A stretch of 64,000 bases of DNA from Artemisia argyi (lineage: Eukaryota; Streptophyta; Magnoliopsida; Asterales; Asteraceae). The stretch spans positions 168,148,333-168,212,332 of the forward strand of contig CM060681.1 in assembly GCA_030686995.1 (NCBI GenBank). The letters run 5' to 3'. The notes under the pieces are model-generated. The model was not told the origin of the DNA. It searched no databases and worked only from the letters and a program-made list of their open reading frames with translations. Position 1 is the first letter of the stretch; each line of letters starts with the position of its first letter. The position numbers and the translations under genes are program-made. Positions 1 to 11,862 of this stretch are shown here, piece by piece.

Positions 1-944
1 AAATACATCAGAAGGATTCAAACTCTCAAGAGATGTCTCGCTCCCAGAAATCTACCTACCACACGGCACAACTGAGGGTTTACTGGGAGGTCCATCTCCT
101 TCTAAACGAACAATCTTGGTATTTTTCTCTGGTGGGGTCCATGGGTACATTCGTGAAGTGCTTCTCAAGCATTGGGAAAACAAGACAGAAGACGGCGTTA
201 AAATTCAAAAATATCTCCCAAAGGGCGAGAAATACTATACACAGGTAGCGTTATTATTTTTTAAGGTCAAACAGTATGATTAGAGGTGACAATTTTGAGT
301 CTTTACTTTTAAGCTGGCCGATTTTAGTTGTATTCTGTCAAAAATAGTATGATAAGGTGGAATGTGTCGAATCAGTCAAACGGGTGAAAACGGCCTAAAG
401 TAAAAGTGCATACAACCTCCTAAATCATTTATAAATTATACCATTACCTAGTGTGTTAATCATTTATGAAAATTTTCAAAGTTAGCCCTGACCGATCCTG
501 TCTAAAACATACTAAATAGACCGTTACCACACCTAGATTTGTTATTTAACTTGGTAGATGATTACTTGTCAATGCAAATAGGTGAGAAAGAGCAAGTATT
601 GTATTTGTGCTAGCGGGTGGGAAGTTGCAAGCCCACGGATGGTAGAAGCTCTATACATGGGGTGTGTCCCTGTACTTGTCAAGGACGATTATGCAAAGCC
701 ATTTAGTGATGTTTTGAATTGGGATACATTTTCAGTTGATATTCCAACAAGCCGTATACCACAACTGAAGGATATATTGATGGCCATACCGCAGAGGAAG
801 TATTTAAGGTTGCAAAGAAATGGTGTACAAGTTCGTAGACATTTTGTAGTGAATTTGCCTCCCAAAAGGTATGATGTGTTTCATATGATACTTCATTCCA
901 TTTGGCTTAGAAGGCTTGATATTCACATTAGAGATATTAGCTAA
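1..944 (+). CDS. GT47 exostosin-like glycosyltransferase, 3' part
   Basis: Two exons: reading frame 2-244, a 337-base intron with GT at 245 and AG at 580-581, then 582-944 ending in TAA. The exons join in phase 0. Exon 1 carries the [16 protein letters not shown] block and exon 2 carries [16 protein letters not shown] followed by GCVPVL and PFSDVLNW. This is the conserved C-terminal half of plant GT47 (exostosin-like) enzymes, which are Golgi type II membrane proteins that make cell-wall polysaccharides. The protein ends about where family members end, at HSIWLRRL plus a short tail. The N-terminal half, including any membrane anchor, lies left of the window. No stop or frameshift is seen, so it may be a working gene. 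The acceptor substrate cannot be told from this part. Confidence 0.85.
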
Positions 945-1553
945 AAGGTATAATGTCCCAGTTTGTAAATGCATGTACAAACTTTATAAAATTTCATTGT
1001 CAAATAAATGACATATAGATATAAAAGCTTTGATATGTGACTATGTGAGTTTCCATAAAAATAACTTTCAGTGTCATTTCTATTCAAAATGTTCACAAAT
1101 ATTCCTTAGTTTCGGGTTTTGATATCTGTAGTATACATCTAAGTCGTGAAATCTATAAGCTGGGATTTTTTTATTTTGTACTACATGTTGGCTCAATTTT
1201 ATGTATGAAATGTCAATAGGTTAGACATGCATATGACAAAAGTTCGACAAATAATCCGCGCATGTTGTTTCCTGCATTTTCTTATTTGCAATGGAATGAA
1301 TCAAATGTATTTAGAAATTTAAAATGAAATGAAGAGAGTATGTAGACTCGAAATATGAAGGCAACGGGTTTTGTGCTTCTAATATGGAGCAATGTTGCAC
1401 TACTGTGCATATTTGGGTCGATCCGTCGATACATTTACGAGTTTAAATGAATATCAATGTTTTGGAACTTGTATTTGACATGTATCGCAAGTAACACATC
1501 CTTAGGCCCAACTGACAAGACCAATGTTCATACACAAGACAAATAGCTAGATC

Positions 1554-1554
<1 letters not shown>
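945..1554. other. 3' flank of GT47 gene, no further gene seen
   Basis: AT-rich flank after the GT47 stop. Weak polyadenylation-like A/T runs are present but no clear signal, repeat or ORF of interest. The gene's 3' UTR presumably lies in the first few hundred bases. Confidence 0.4.

Positions 1555-1626
<72 letters not shown>
1555..1626. repeat. (TA)n microsatellite, left of foldback element
   Basis: About 70 bases of pure TA dinucleotide directly abut the left arm of the foldback element. A second TA tract abuts its right arm. The YIYIYI reading frame here is only translated TA repeat. Confidence 0.95.
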
Positions 1627-1632
<6 letters not shown>

Positions 1633-2045
1633 GGGGACTTTCTTACGAGAACCATTTTATCTGCGAGAACTGAAAGAACCACCAAAAACATGCATGCACG
1701 CCTTTTAAAATAAAATAAAAATACATGCAAATCATCAATAATCGTAAGCATCCACCTATGTTCTTCAATTTCATTATGAACTCATCATCTTTTTTCACAA
1801 AAACCTTACCCACGGCCGCAATATTGTCGTTGCACGTCTTATAAGAACATACATGAACACCTTCAAAGAAAAATTTTGTATTTTCAATTTCTTATCAAAT
1901 TCTTTAGAACAACTATGTTTTTTTTTAAAACATATGTGTTGTTTTTAAAATATATGTGCAAAAATACAATTATTGGAGGCGTGCATGTATGTTTTTGGTA
2001 GTTCTTTCAGTTCTCGCAGTTAAAATGATTCTCGTTTGAAAGTTA

Positions 2046-2049
<4 letters not shown>
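1627..2049. mobile_element. Foldback/MITE element inside (TA)n
   Basis: The left arm (about 1637-1705) and right arm (about 1976-2046) are inverted copies of roughly 68 bases, about 90% alike by eye. Both include GCGAGAACTGAAAGAAC (or its complement) and the CATGCACGCCT block. The middle (~270 bases) is AT-rich with no ORF. Both outer edges run straight into (TA)n, so a TA target or insertion into an existing TA microsatellite fits. Rice Micron elements are a known case of MITEs flanked by (TA)n. Superfamily is not determined; a TA target would suit Tc1/mariner. Confidence 0.7.

Positions 2050-2103
<54 letters not shown>
2050..2103. repeat. (TA)n microsatellite, right of foldback element
   Basis: A TA run of about 54 bases follows the right arm directly. 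With 1555-1626 it makes a symmetrical TA frame around the foldback element. Confidence 0.95.
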
Positions 2104-2107
<4 letters not shown>

Positions 2108-3500
2108 GGCAACTAACTATCTCATAATACACACCACAAACTAAATAGCTAGATCAATAGTTTTACATATATTTTGTTGCTTGTTGGAAAAGGTGGTTGA
2201 TAGAGGATATGTCGAGGAATTTAACACCATAGTACTCATTGAAAGGTGTACCATCTTAGTTGTTTTTATGCAATTATTGTTGCTGTTAACAAATTATAAT
2301 GATAGTGGTTTATGTTTAAGATGCTAAATGTTTCATGGTGTCATTTAAGACCGGGTTATTGTGAGTTGTTACATCCTAGCTTTATATGTCAAATTAACAT
2401 TCTGCAACCATAGATTTCTAAAGTTAAATCGAAAAAAACACCACAAGGTGAACCATTTAGGCATCCGTACATAAATACACGAAGATGATGAATTTGATGA
2501 ATAATGTTGAAGAAGACAGATGAAAAGTGAAAGACCACAAATGAACAAATTATGTTATAAATCATTTTGTTCTTGTATAGTTCGAGCATGACCAAACCTA
2601 TTATTTGTTCTTGTGACTAACGTGTGTACTTAAATGAATCAATGATGAATATAACAACAACATATGATGTATTGAAGATGGACCACCAATAGCGTATGTT
2701 AGATAGAGAGCTAGAATATGTGCTTATATGTCATGTGGTGCCTTGCCTTCACTTGAAGATCATGTTACTTCTATTAAAGGGCACAAATATTTCTATATCT
2801 TGCTATCATATTTTCATATAAGATTTGATTTTTAGGAAGGAAAAACGATAAAAGTACATGCCGACAAACTTTTTTTTCAAGTTACTGGTAACCATCTCTT
2901 TTAAAAAGTTGAAGATGAGGCACACTCCTCTTTCTTCAAGTTGTATACTAACAAACGATTTGTCGAAAATTGATCACACGCGGTTTTGCCAAGTTGGCTT
3001 GTGTTTATATACGGTGGTTTAATTGAACACGTTTATTGTAAATTGTTGATAGAGATTTGAAAAAAGACAGTCACCGAGGCTGCAAGTTGCAACTAATATG
3101 AACTTGTGATAGTGAACACTTGTGGGCAAAATAAAAGTGTTGTTTTCCTGTTGATAACAGCTTAATAATTCATGTATATGGTAATCTATCATGTAATTAC
3201 ATTTTTGTAATTCATAATTCATCGTAGTTGAAGGTATTACTTAATTTGAGTATGTGAAGCGATCGTTTCCAACATGTAGATTGGCCTGAAATATGCTATA
3301 ATGTTGGAACTTATGCTTAAAAGGTCGGATAGAACAATTTGCTAGTTTGCATTATATTGATCTATGTGAAACCCAAACACAAGCAATCGGCAATCAACAA
3401 CTTCATCAATGTCGTCTTGTGACACATCGATTGCGCAAGTCAAGACGTTTGCTTTTCTCAGCTCGAAACCCATGAGAGTTGGCAGATTATAACATCATAG
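2104..3500. other. Unassigned AT-rich intergenic DNA
   Basis: No ORF with recognisable domains on either strand. Short frames at 2389-2595 and 3019-3222 (minus) have no motif I recognise. The copia element inserted at the right edge, using target CATAG at 3496-3500. Confidence 0.4.
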
Positions 3501-3705
3501 TGTCAAAGAGGAGTTGGATAATAGTTTAGGGACTGAAGTGTTACAATTAGATAGTTGAAGGACTAGTATTGTAAATATTCTGTTATTAGTTTCTTCCTTG
3601 TATATATACTCTGTAACTCATTACATTCTTCAGCTTAATGAAATCACTTTCACTCTTGTGTGTGTGTGTGAAATGTGTGATTCTCTCAACTCATTATTGT
3701 CAACA
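3501..3705 (+). repeat. 5' LTR of copia element
   Basis: 205 bases, TG...CA ended. A TATATATA box lies at 3601-3608 and a (GT)n run near 3660. It differs from the 3' LTR by one GT unit only. Confidence 0.95.
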
Positions 3706-3717
3706 TGGTATCAGAGC
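3706..3717 (+). other. Primer binding site, tRNA-iMet type
   Basis: TGGTATCAGAGC directly follows the LTR and is complementary to the 3' end of plant initiator tRNA-Met, the usual primer for copia elements. Confidence 0.9.
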
Positions 3718-3985
3718 ACAATAATGAATTCTTGATCAGTTACAACCGTTACAACTACTCTAACTAACTTTTCCGATCATCTTCAACCACCGTAACTAAC
3801 TTTTCCGATCATCTTCATAAAACCACCATTTCAACACCAATTTTCATAATTCTTTCACTAATCTCTATCAAATTTCTTCACAAACACCTGTAATTGATTC
3901 AATTCATGTTTCTTGAATTCGTGAATCAATAGGTTATCTCTGTAACGGTTTCTTGAATCTATAGAACGCTTCCGCTATCATAATC

Positions 3986-6900
3986 ATGGTGAATTCATCT
4001 TCTACATCTGATTCCAGTAATAACATGATCAATCAAACCCAGTTGTTTCAAAATCCTCTGTTTCTTCATCCTTCTGATGGTCCTGGCACTCTTATGATTG
4101 GTGAGAAGCTAATTGGTGCACAGAACTATCGTTCTTGGAGAAGGTCTGTTGAAATTGCTCTTTCCACTAAACGAAAGTTGGGATTCATTAGAGGCACAGT
4201 TCCAAGATCACTTGATGATGTTAATCTGCAAGAACAGTGGGATACTTGCAATAATCTAGTGATTAGTTGGTTGATGAATTCTGTGTCTGAGTCAATTGCT
4301 AAATCCATCATGTTTATGGGTACTGCTCATGCTATCTGGCTTCAGTTAGAAACAAGATTTGCACTTAGCAATGGGTCTCATAGGTACAAGTTAAATAAAG
4401 AGACTTATGAGATCATGCAGTCAGGTAAGCCTGTGAGTGAGTATTATACAAGCATGAAGTGTGTGTGGGAGGAGTTGGATTCGATGACTGAGTTGCCAAG
4501 AATTGTCAATATCACTCCTGAAGTTGTTGTTTTCTTGAACGCTTTGAATATACAAAAAGAGGAACAAAGATTGTTTCAGTTCTTGAACGGTTTAGATGAT
4601 CATTTTGCTAGTCAAAGAAGTCAGTTGCTGTTAAATACTCCATTACCAAGTGTTGAAACTGCATGTGCTTTGCTTCAACAAGAAGAATCTCAAAGAGGAG
4701 TGTTTGGAAGTGCAACACAAGTGGGTGTGGATTCAACTGCTCTTTACAGCAAAGGTGAAATAAAAGATAAGTGTAATATCTGTGGATTTAAGTGGCATCC
4801 ACCAGAGAAGTGTTGGGAGAAAATTGGTTATCTTGTTTGGCATTATAAGTATAAACAAGGTTAGAAAGGAAAAACAATGATAAAGAATGGTAATGGAAAT
4901 GTAAAAAGGACTGCTGCAGTAGTTGAAAACAGTGGTCATGTTGTGTTTACATCCAAACAGTTTGAGCAACTCATGAAAAGTTTGCCACAGTTCAATCAAA
5001 ATGCTCAAGAACCAACTGAAATGGATCATCCATTTGGTGAAGGTACAATTTATTGTTTTTCCTGCACAAATGGTGTGATAGAAGGTTGGATAATTGACAC
5101 TGGAGCTAGTGATCATATGTCACCTGATAGTGAGGATCTAATAGATGTTCAGACCCTTAAGTATAAACAAATGATTAATTTGCCTAATGGTCACACATCT
5201 ATCATCTCACAAGTTGGAAATAAGGTGTTAGAAAACAAAATTGAGCTCAAAAATGTCCTGGTTGTTCCTTCATTCAAATTCAGACTCTTGTCAGTCTCAA
5301 AATTGACAAAAGATTCTCAATGTTTTGTCACTTTTTATGAGCAGTTTTGTGTTATTCAGGATTTGAAAACCAGGAAGGTGTTGGGCTTGGGTAAGAAGAA
5401 GGCTGGTCTCTATCATTTGCTCAATCTTCCATTGGAGCAAGTGCATGCTCAACTCTCTTCTATGGTTGTGTCTGCACTTGAAGTTGTAGCTTGTATTCAT
5501 TCTTTGCGAACTGTTCTGTTCCTGATACATTTGCTTTCAGTGTTTTCAACAATTCATATAGTCTATGGCATCATAGGCTTGGTCATGTTTCAAACTCTAC
5601 TCTTAAGCACATTGATTCTGTACCTCAGTTTCAGTCTAATGCTAGTAATAAAGCTTGTTTGACCTGTCCTATGGCTAAGTTTGCTAAACTTTCTTATCCT
5701 GCTAGTGTCTCACATTCTAAAGTTCCATTTCATATCATTCACATTGATATCTGGGGCCCTTATAAAGTTCTAACTATAGGGCATCATAGGTATTTTCTGA
5801 CCATAGTGGATGATTGTAGTAGAGCTGTGTGGACATATTTGTTGGTTAAGAAATCAGATGCTTTCACTGTTTTAAAGTCATTTCATACTTTTGTTAAGAC
5901 ACAGTTTGAGAAAGACATTAAGGTAATAAGGTCAGACAATGCTCTAGAATTTCTCAAAGGATCAATAGGCCCTTATATGAAATCTCTGGGAATTGAGCAT
6001 CAAACCTCTTGTGTGGATAGACCTCAGCAGAATGGAAGAGTAGAGAGAAAGCACAGAAATATTTTGGAGATTGCAAGGGCATTAAGGTTACATGCTCATT
6101 TGCCTGTGCATTATTGGGGAGATTGTGTTATCACTGCAACTTATCTCATCGATAGATTTCCTACAGCTGTTTTAAAATTCAAGACACCTTATGAAATTTT
6201 GATGCATTCTAAGCCTGATTATGGTCACTTGAGAGTTTTTGGGTGCCTGGCTGTTGCAAGCAATCCAACAAGAGTTGCTGATAAGTTTGAATCCAGGGGT
6301 GTGCCTTGTTTGTTTCTTGGTTATCCACAACATCAAAAAGGGTACAAGTTGTACAATTTGCTCACCCATACCAGGTTTGTTTCCAGGGATGTGGTATTCT
6401 ATGAGCATATTTTTTCTTATTCAAAGTCTAGTATGAATCAAGTACTTAAACCCATACCTGCTCCTATGTCATCTTCTATTTGGTATGAGGATCAGTTGTC
6501 AGCAGAATCTCATCAGCAGGATCAGTTGTCAGCAGAATCTCATCAGCAGGATCAACTGTCAGCAGAATCCCATCAGCAGGATCAGCTGTCAACAGAACCT
6601 CATCAGCAGAATCAGCATTCTTCTGAACAAGCTAGAACTGAGACTGAGATTCATGAAGAAGAAGTTCAACCAGTTGAACATCCTGCTCCACCAGTGTTTG
6701 AACCAACAAGGAAGTCATCCAGGGTTCCAGTTCCTCCAAGTTGGCTTAAAGACTATGTTACCCCTCATTTGCCAAGAGCCAATCAAGTCTCAGTTACTTC
6801 ATTGCAGTCTCAGTTTCAAGCATTTTTGTGTGCCTTGTTAGCCAACACTGCACCAACATCTTTCAAAGAAGCTATTAAGATTCCTGCCTGGGGCAATGCA

Positions 6901-8442
6901 ATGGATGTGGAAATTTGAGCTCTGGAAGATAATGAAACATGGGAAGTGACAACCTTGCCTAAAGACAAAAAGGCTATTGCTTGTCATTGGATATACAAAA
7001 TAAAGTACAATGCTGATGGTTCTGAGGACAAAAAGAAGGCAAGGCTGGTGGTAAATGGAAACAGACAAAGAAAAGGAGTAGACTATGAAGAAACTTTTGC
7101 TCCAGTTGCCAAAATGGTGACAGTGAGAGCCTTGTTAGCTATTGCAGCCATGAAGAGTTGGGATATTTGTCAAATGGATGTCTCAAATGCCTTTTTACAT
7201 GGTGATTTGTTTGAAGAAGTTTACATGCAGATGCCACAAGGTTATGTTGGTAAGGGGGAGAATGTGCAAGATGTTCCTACCAATCAAAACCTTGTTTGTA
7301 AACTTAAGAAATCTTTGTATGGTCTCAAGCAAGCACCAAGACAATGGTTTGCCAAATTGTCATCAGCTCAGGTGTCCTTTGGATATGTTCAGTCAAAGGC
7401 AGATTATTCATTGTTTGTCAAATCAAATGGTACATCATTTACAGCTATGTTAGTGTATGTAGATGATTTGATGATAACTGGTTCTGACAACAGTGAGATT
7501 CAAGCTTTGAAGTCTCAGTTAAGTTCTCATTTTCATATGAAGGATCTTGGAGAACTGAACTACTTCTTAGGTTTGGAAGTGTCCAAAAGTGATCAAGGCA
7601 TCTTCATTTCACAAAAGAAATATACTACTGATTTGCTGCATGAAGCAGGTTTATCTAATGCTAAAACCTATAAGCTGCCCATGGATCCTCATGTGAAGTT
7701 GCAGGCTGACATTGGTACTCCTCTTTCTGATCCAGAAGTATATAGGAAGTACATTGGAAAACTCATTTACCTTACTATCACTAGACCTGACATTTGCTAC
7801 ACAGTACAACTTCTTAGTCAGTTTATGCAAAATCCTACCTCAGTTCATATGCAAGCTGTTAAGCATTTGTTGAGATACTTGTTGAAATCACCAGGTCAAG
7901 GAATTTTGCTAGCTAATGATTCTGCTGCTCATCTGACTGCATATTGTGATAGTGATTGGGCTAGTTGTCCAATGACTAGAAGATCTACAACTTGATATTG
8001 TATATTACTTGGTCAGTCTCCTATTTCATGGAAATCAAAGAAACAAAGTGTTGTTTCAAGATCATCTGCTGAGGCAGAATATAGAGCAATGGCTCTAACT
8101 TGTTGTGAAGTGACCTGGTTAGTTTCATTGCTAAAAGATTTGGGAATTAAAGATCTTGGTCCAGTTGATTTGAAGTGTGACAATCAAGCAGCTCTGTACA
8201 TAGCTGCTAATCCTGTGTTTCATGCTAGAACCAAGCACATAGAGGTAGACTGTCACTATGTAAAAGATCAAGTGAAGAATGGTCAAGTCAGTCCTTCTTA
8301 TGTGTCTACAAAGGAACAGCTTGCAGATGTGTTTACAAAAGTTTTACCTGAAGATCAACATTCAAAACTTATGTCCAAGTTGGGAGTTTCCAATTCTTCC
8401 ACCTCTCAACTTGAGGGGGAGTGTCAAAGAGGAGTTGGATAA
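3986..8442 (+). pseudogene. Copia gag-pol polyprotein, broken
   Basis: Domains in order: Gag (3986-4760); zinc knuckle CX2CX4HX4C near 4772; aspartic protease DTGASDHM near 5095; GAG-pre-integrase WHHRLGHV near 5566 with CX2C near 5654; integrase core with D in IDIWGP (~5744), D in IRSDNALEF (~5929) and E in NGRVERKH (~6031); RT with YVDDL (~7456); RNase H with YCDSDWAS (~7942) and AEAEYRAM (~8064). Breaks: TAG at 4862-4864, a frameshift between about 5480 and 5565, TGA at 6916-6918 and TGA at 7993-7995. The frame ends at TAA 8440-8442, inside the right LTR. IRSDNA replaces the more usual IRSDNG at the second integrase Asp. A 30-base tandem repeat lies between integrase and RT. One full-length protein cannot be made from this copy without readthrough and frameshifting. 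Confidence 0.93.
6490..6630 (+). repeat. 30-base in-frame tandem repeat in copia polyprotein
   Basis: Four 30-base units (6490-6609) and a decayed fifth encode the ten-residue unit DQLSAESHQQ with small changes (S to T, S to P in later units). The array lies in the linker between integrase and RT, so copy number can change without shifting frame. Confidence 0.9.
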
Positions 8443-8624
8443 TAGTTTAGGGACTGAAGTGTTACAATTAGATAGTTGAAGGACTAGTATTGTAAATATT
8501 CTGTTATTAGTTTCTTCCTTGTATATATACTCTGTAACTCATTACATTCTTCAGCTTAATGAAATCACTTTCACTCTTGTGTGTGTGTGAAATGTGTGAT
8601 TCTCTCAACTCATTATTGTCAACA
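8422..8624 (+). repeat. 3' LTR of copia element
   Basis: 203 bases. A purine tract TTGAGGGGGAG lies immediately before it. A TATATATA box is at 8522-8529. Same sequence as the 5' LTR apart from one GT. Confidence 0.95.
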
Positions 8625-9932
8625 CATAAAATGTTTTAAAACATGTACAATAGACGTATATGTTAAAGGTAACATGTTATATCCATGGCACATGGGAATT
8701 GCTAGAGAATAGGATGCCTTAACAACCACCTTTGCCCACCCTATCCTCGTGGTACATGCCTAAATTATTATCCATGGCTTGTTTGGATTGGATAATGAGA
8801 TTGGTTGTGTCGTGTCCATGATGCATCAATTTTCTCAAGTAGCAATCGATGGCTAGAACCATTGCGCACGATCTAAGAGGCTATAATAATGCTACTATGG
8901 TGATCACTCTTAGTGTAGTTAATTAGTAGTGGGATATGACCCAACCTTTTTCACTTAACTTAAATAATTGTTCTTATTCATAACAGAAGTACATGTATCT
9001 TTCTATATCCCCATTGACTTTCTTTATAATGTCCATTAACTTCTTAGAAGGAGTAAAAGAAAGAAAAATAATAATGATAATTTTAGAGAAATGAACATGA
9101 CCCTAATGCCATAACTTTGTCCACGAAACATTTGGCTTAGCGATATGTGAGTTGTCTACCAATCAGGAGGAATATTGGTTTAAGTTCTTTTGAAACATTT
9201 ATAAAACTATTGTGAGATAGATGATACCCATGCCATAAAGAAAAATGAACATGACACCCATGCCATAACTTCATGAGAAGACTAACTAGCAACCAAAGAT
9301 AACTAAGGTCATGCTTTTGGCTCACTATAAACACGGAAATTTAAGCAATGAATGTACGTTTTGGAGTTCGGGAGGAGAAAAGTGTGACACTTAGTCATAA
9401 TTCACTCGTGATTATAAACTTATTGAAAAAACATAAAGGAGTCATGTTGGATATATTGCCCTATCGAAACCAAACCTATGGACTAATAATTTGCAAGACG
9501 GAACCACTTAGAAACCGGGTGTTGCACTAGCCACACCCAATTTTTTTCGAAAAGCATCACCTTTTTAGCACGTGCAACACCAGAAGATATTTTTTGGCCT
9601 CGACTTCATATAAACATGTTTTTTTAATCAAATATTTGAATTTTCTAACGACAAACTTTCTAGAAATTATTTAATCGTGATTATAAGAGTCCACCTAGTG
9701 TGGAATAGTGGATGGCGGCTATGTGTATCGACTTATTGACAACTACAGTTTGGCATTCGTAACTTTCATATCGGGTTGGTAACCAACTTGTGGGACCCAT
9801 ACCTTTACAAAAGTAGAAAACAAAGATTATGCACCATAATTATTCATTTAGAAACCCTTTTACTTTAGCTAAGATTTGTATTTGGACCCTTGGTTTGAAA
9901 ATTGGCCTATTCGTCTTAGGCTGCCTAAACCC
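8625..9932. other. Unassigned intergenic DNA
   Basis: AT-rich, with no recognisable ORF. A short phrase (AATGAACATGACmCymATGCCATAACTT) occurs near 9090 and again near 9242, so a small local duplication is possible. Nothing else stands out. Confidence 0.4.
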
Positions 9933-10191
9933 TTAGGCTGCACACAGTCGTGACCGGGTTATCACCATGCCACATCAGCTTTCTCTTTCCGATGACCAGA
10001 CACAACTAAATTGTCACAGTCGATGACCACGTTAAAAAAAATGTAAAATATCGGTAAAAAATTCGACCGATAGCTCCAATTTTGTCTTCCTCGACCGATA
10101 TTCTCATTTTCCCCACAATGGGGATAACCGATGCAAATATCGGCTGACCCTTGCAAGTGACCGATTATATTTTGCCCACTGCGAGTAGCCT
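9933..10191. mobile_element. Probable small TIR MITE
   Basis: Ends are TTAGGCTGCACACAGTCG on the left and, complemented, TTAGGCTACTCGCAGTGG on the right: 14 of 18 match. The outer TTA/TAA would suit a PIF/Harbinger 3-base target. The interior repeats CCGATATT-like words and has no ORF. Boundaries are tentative. Confidence 0.45.
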
Positions 10192-10640
10192 AAAGTGCAC
10201 CACACTTGTGATTTGTTATATATCTAAGTTTCGTAGACAAAATTTTATGTAGTAATAGTATGGAAATACCTTTCATCCCCGGTGGTGAAATCATATGTGC
10301 AATAAGTGGTAGCCAAGGCTGTGAGGACATCGCTCGTTACACACACATACACATATCTGGCAGTGATACCACTTTGCCTCCTCCTCTAAACCCTGATAGG
10401 CTGATAACCATCTCATTCAAGCTACTCCCTTTTTTTTTATTGACGCCAGGAAATAATATCACCTCTAACACAAATATCATTATACTGTGTAAAAGCATCC
10501 AATATGTAAAAAAGCTTTTAGTAACTTTTTTTTTACATTTTTACTATTTTCTACCAATTACATCACAAATAATCTGTCATTTCAAAATACTTCATTTGTA
10601 CCATATATAATAAGTATTCTGACTCGAGTAATAGAGTATA
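10192..10640. other. Unassigned DNA with a short ORF
   Basis: A frame at 10260-10610 encodes a 116-residue peptide starting MEIPFIPGGEI. Its first ~55 residues look protein-like and the rest is low-complexity. I do not recognise it; it may be the worn end of a captured or old gene. Confidence 0.25.
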
Positions 10641-10659
10641 AAAGAAAATTAGGGTGGTG

Positions 10660-10845
10660 GCAATGGTCACTACAAAAAAAACGCATACCTCCCAACCCAC
10701 CAATAATATCATTCCATCTCACTCATACTTTTTTCATACCTCCCAACCCTTTTTTAGTGGCAATGGTCATTTTTTCATACCTCCCAAACCACCAACTTTT
10801 TAATTTTTTCATACCTTCCAACCCTTTTTTAATTTTTTATTTTTT
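10660..10845. repeat. Imperfect tandem repeat, CATACCTCCCAACCC words
   Basis: Two units of about 85-95 bases start with GTGGCAATGGTCA (10661 and 10757) and carry several CATACCTCCCAACCC words and T-runs. The CACTAC start at 10670 mimics a CACTA end, but a tandem duplication explains it better. Confidence 0.5.
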
Positions 10846-10922
10846 ACCAAAAATATTTGAAACCAAAGTGTTGGATAACCATTCAGAACAGAAAGTATTT
10901 GGTAAGATCTCTCTACTAGTAG

Positions 10923-11217
10923 AAAAACACAACATATAAACACACTTCACCACTTCCAATCTATTGTACAACTCATAAACCCATCAATTCATTCATATCT
11001 TCAAAATCAATCACCATCTTCACAAACAACAAACAAACATCCTCATCATCACCATCCTTAACCCCCACGCGCCACCGTGCCGCCGCAATCTCCGCCGTCA
11101 GCACAACGTCATCACCACCCAAAAAAGAAACAGATCCCAAGAAACGTGTAGTGATAATTGGCATGGGTTTAGTTTCAGTATTTGGAAATGATGTTGATAC
11201 ATATTATGAGAATCTTT
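10923..11217 (+). pseudogene. KAS1: KAS I (3-oxoacyl-ACP synthase I) N-terminal fragment
   Basis: The frame open from 10923 reads a Ser/Thr/Pro-rich stretch like a plastid transit peptide, then KKETDPKKRVVI followed by GMGLVSVFGNDVDTYYEN. This matches the start of the mature plastid KAS I condensing enzyme of fatty-acid synthesis. Similarity stops abruptly at ~11217, where T-rich DNA begins, and the active-site Cys-His-His region is absent. No in-frame ATG lies between the upstream stop (10920) and the homology. This is a captured or abandoned first-exon fragment, not a working gene. Confidence 0.65.
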
Positions 11218-11862
11218 TTATTTTATTTTTTTTTATTTTTATTATTTTTTATTTTTTTTGTTCCACGCTCAAATTGAGAGCCCAACGTCTTTTTTTTTTT
11301 TTTTTTTTAGCTCCAACGTTCACAAAATTCTGAGCCCAACGTATACATTTCTTTCAAACCGTGGAGGTGAAATACCCCGCTGGACCAAACCGTTTAGCCA
11401 AACCGCTAGGGTGGCGGCGGTGTTCCCCGGCGGTTTGGGGCAAACCGTTGGCCACCCCGCAACCACTGCCACTACCCTTAATGGACTAATTAACAAAACT
11501 TGTATGAAAGTAAATTAGGTTGACTCTTAATCACTTAATTGTGTATCTCCCAAACTGTATTAATAAATACAAAATTTACATTAGTTAGCAGCTAAAAACG
11601 AGGCTTTGAAACATGGAATATTTGTCAACATCATAAAAGCTAAACAAAACGCGACTAATTAGATAATAGTTTATTAATCCGTGTATATTCGAAAAATACT
11701 GAACAAACCTACGTCACACAACTTAACATCTTGATTTACTTTTATAAAGGTTTTCGGTAACAAACATCATTTAGCTTAAATCTATCAATGATTTCAACCT
11801 ATGTTTTGATCGAAAGTCGATAAGTTTAATTGGAGGAGTTGAGATGCTTCTCTATACGACGT
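11218..11862. other. T-rich and GC-rich repeat-like intergenic DNA
   Basis: Long T runs (11218-11310) are followed by a GC-rich block near 11370-11480 with repeated AAACCG / CGGTTTG words in both orientations, possibly a small TIR element. No ORF is supported. Confidence 0.35.

Larger units (their letters stand above)
3501..8624 (+). mobile_element. Ty1/copia LTR retrotransposon, recent, non-coding-competent
   Basis: The element has LTRs 3501-3705 and 8422-8624 that are identical except for one GT unit in a (GT)n run. The PBS TGGTATCAGAGC (3706-3717) fits initiator tRNA-Met. A purine tract (8410-8421) precedes the right LTR. The flanks CATAG (3496-3500) and CATAA (8625-8629) match at 4 of 5 bases as a target duplication. 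The internal part encodes gag-protease-integrase-RT-RNase H in the Ty1/copia order, with three in-frame stops and one frameshift. Near-identical LTRs imply a very recent insertion, so the lesions may have been present in the copy that moved. Confidence 0.95.

Noticed and set aside
1443..1751. 102-residue frame with a long YIYIYI run (also at 29374-29718, 36448-36866, 38116-38328, 52240-52452)
   Set aside because: Translated (TA)n microsatellite, not protein coding.
10670..10757. CACTAC...AGTG ends suggesting an 88-base CACTA element
   Set aside because: Flank identity is 13 bases and the same words recur to the right, so a tandem duplication explains it; CACTA elements duplicate 3 bases.
10923..11217. 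KAS I as a working gene
   Set aside because: No start codon in frame, and homology ends after ~30 residues of the mature enzyme, before the catalytic residues.
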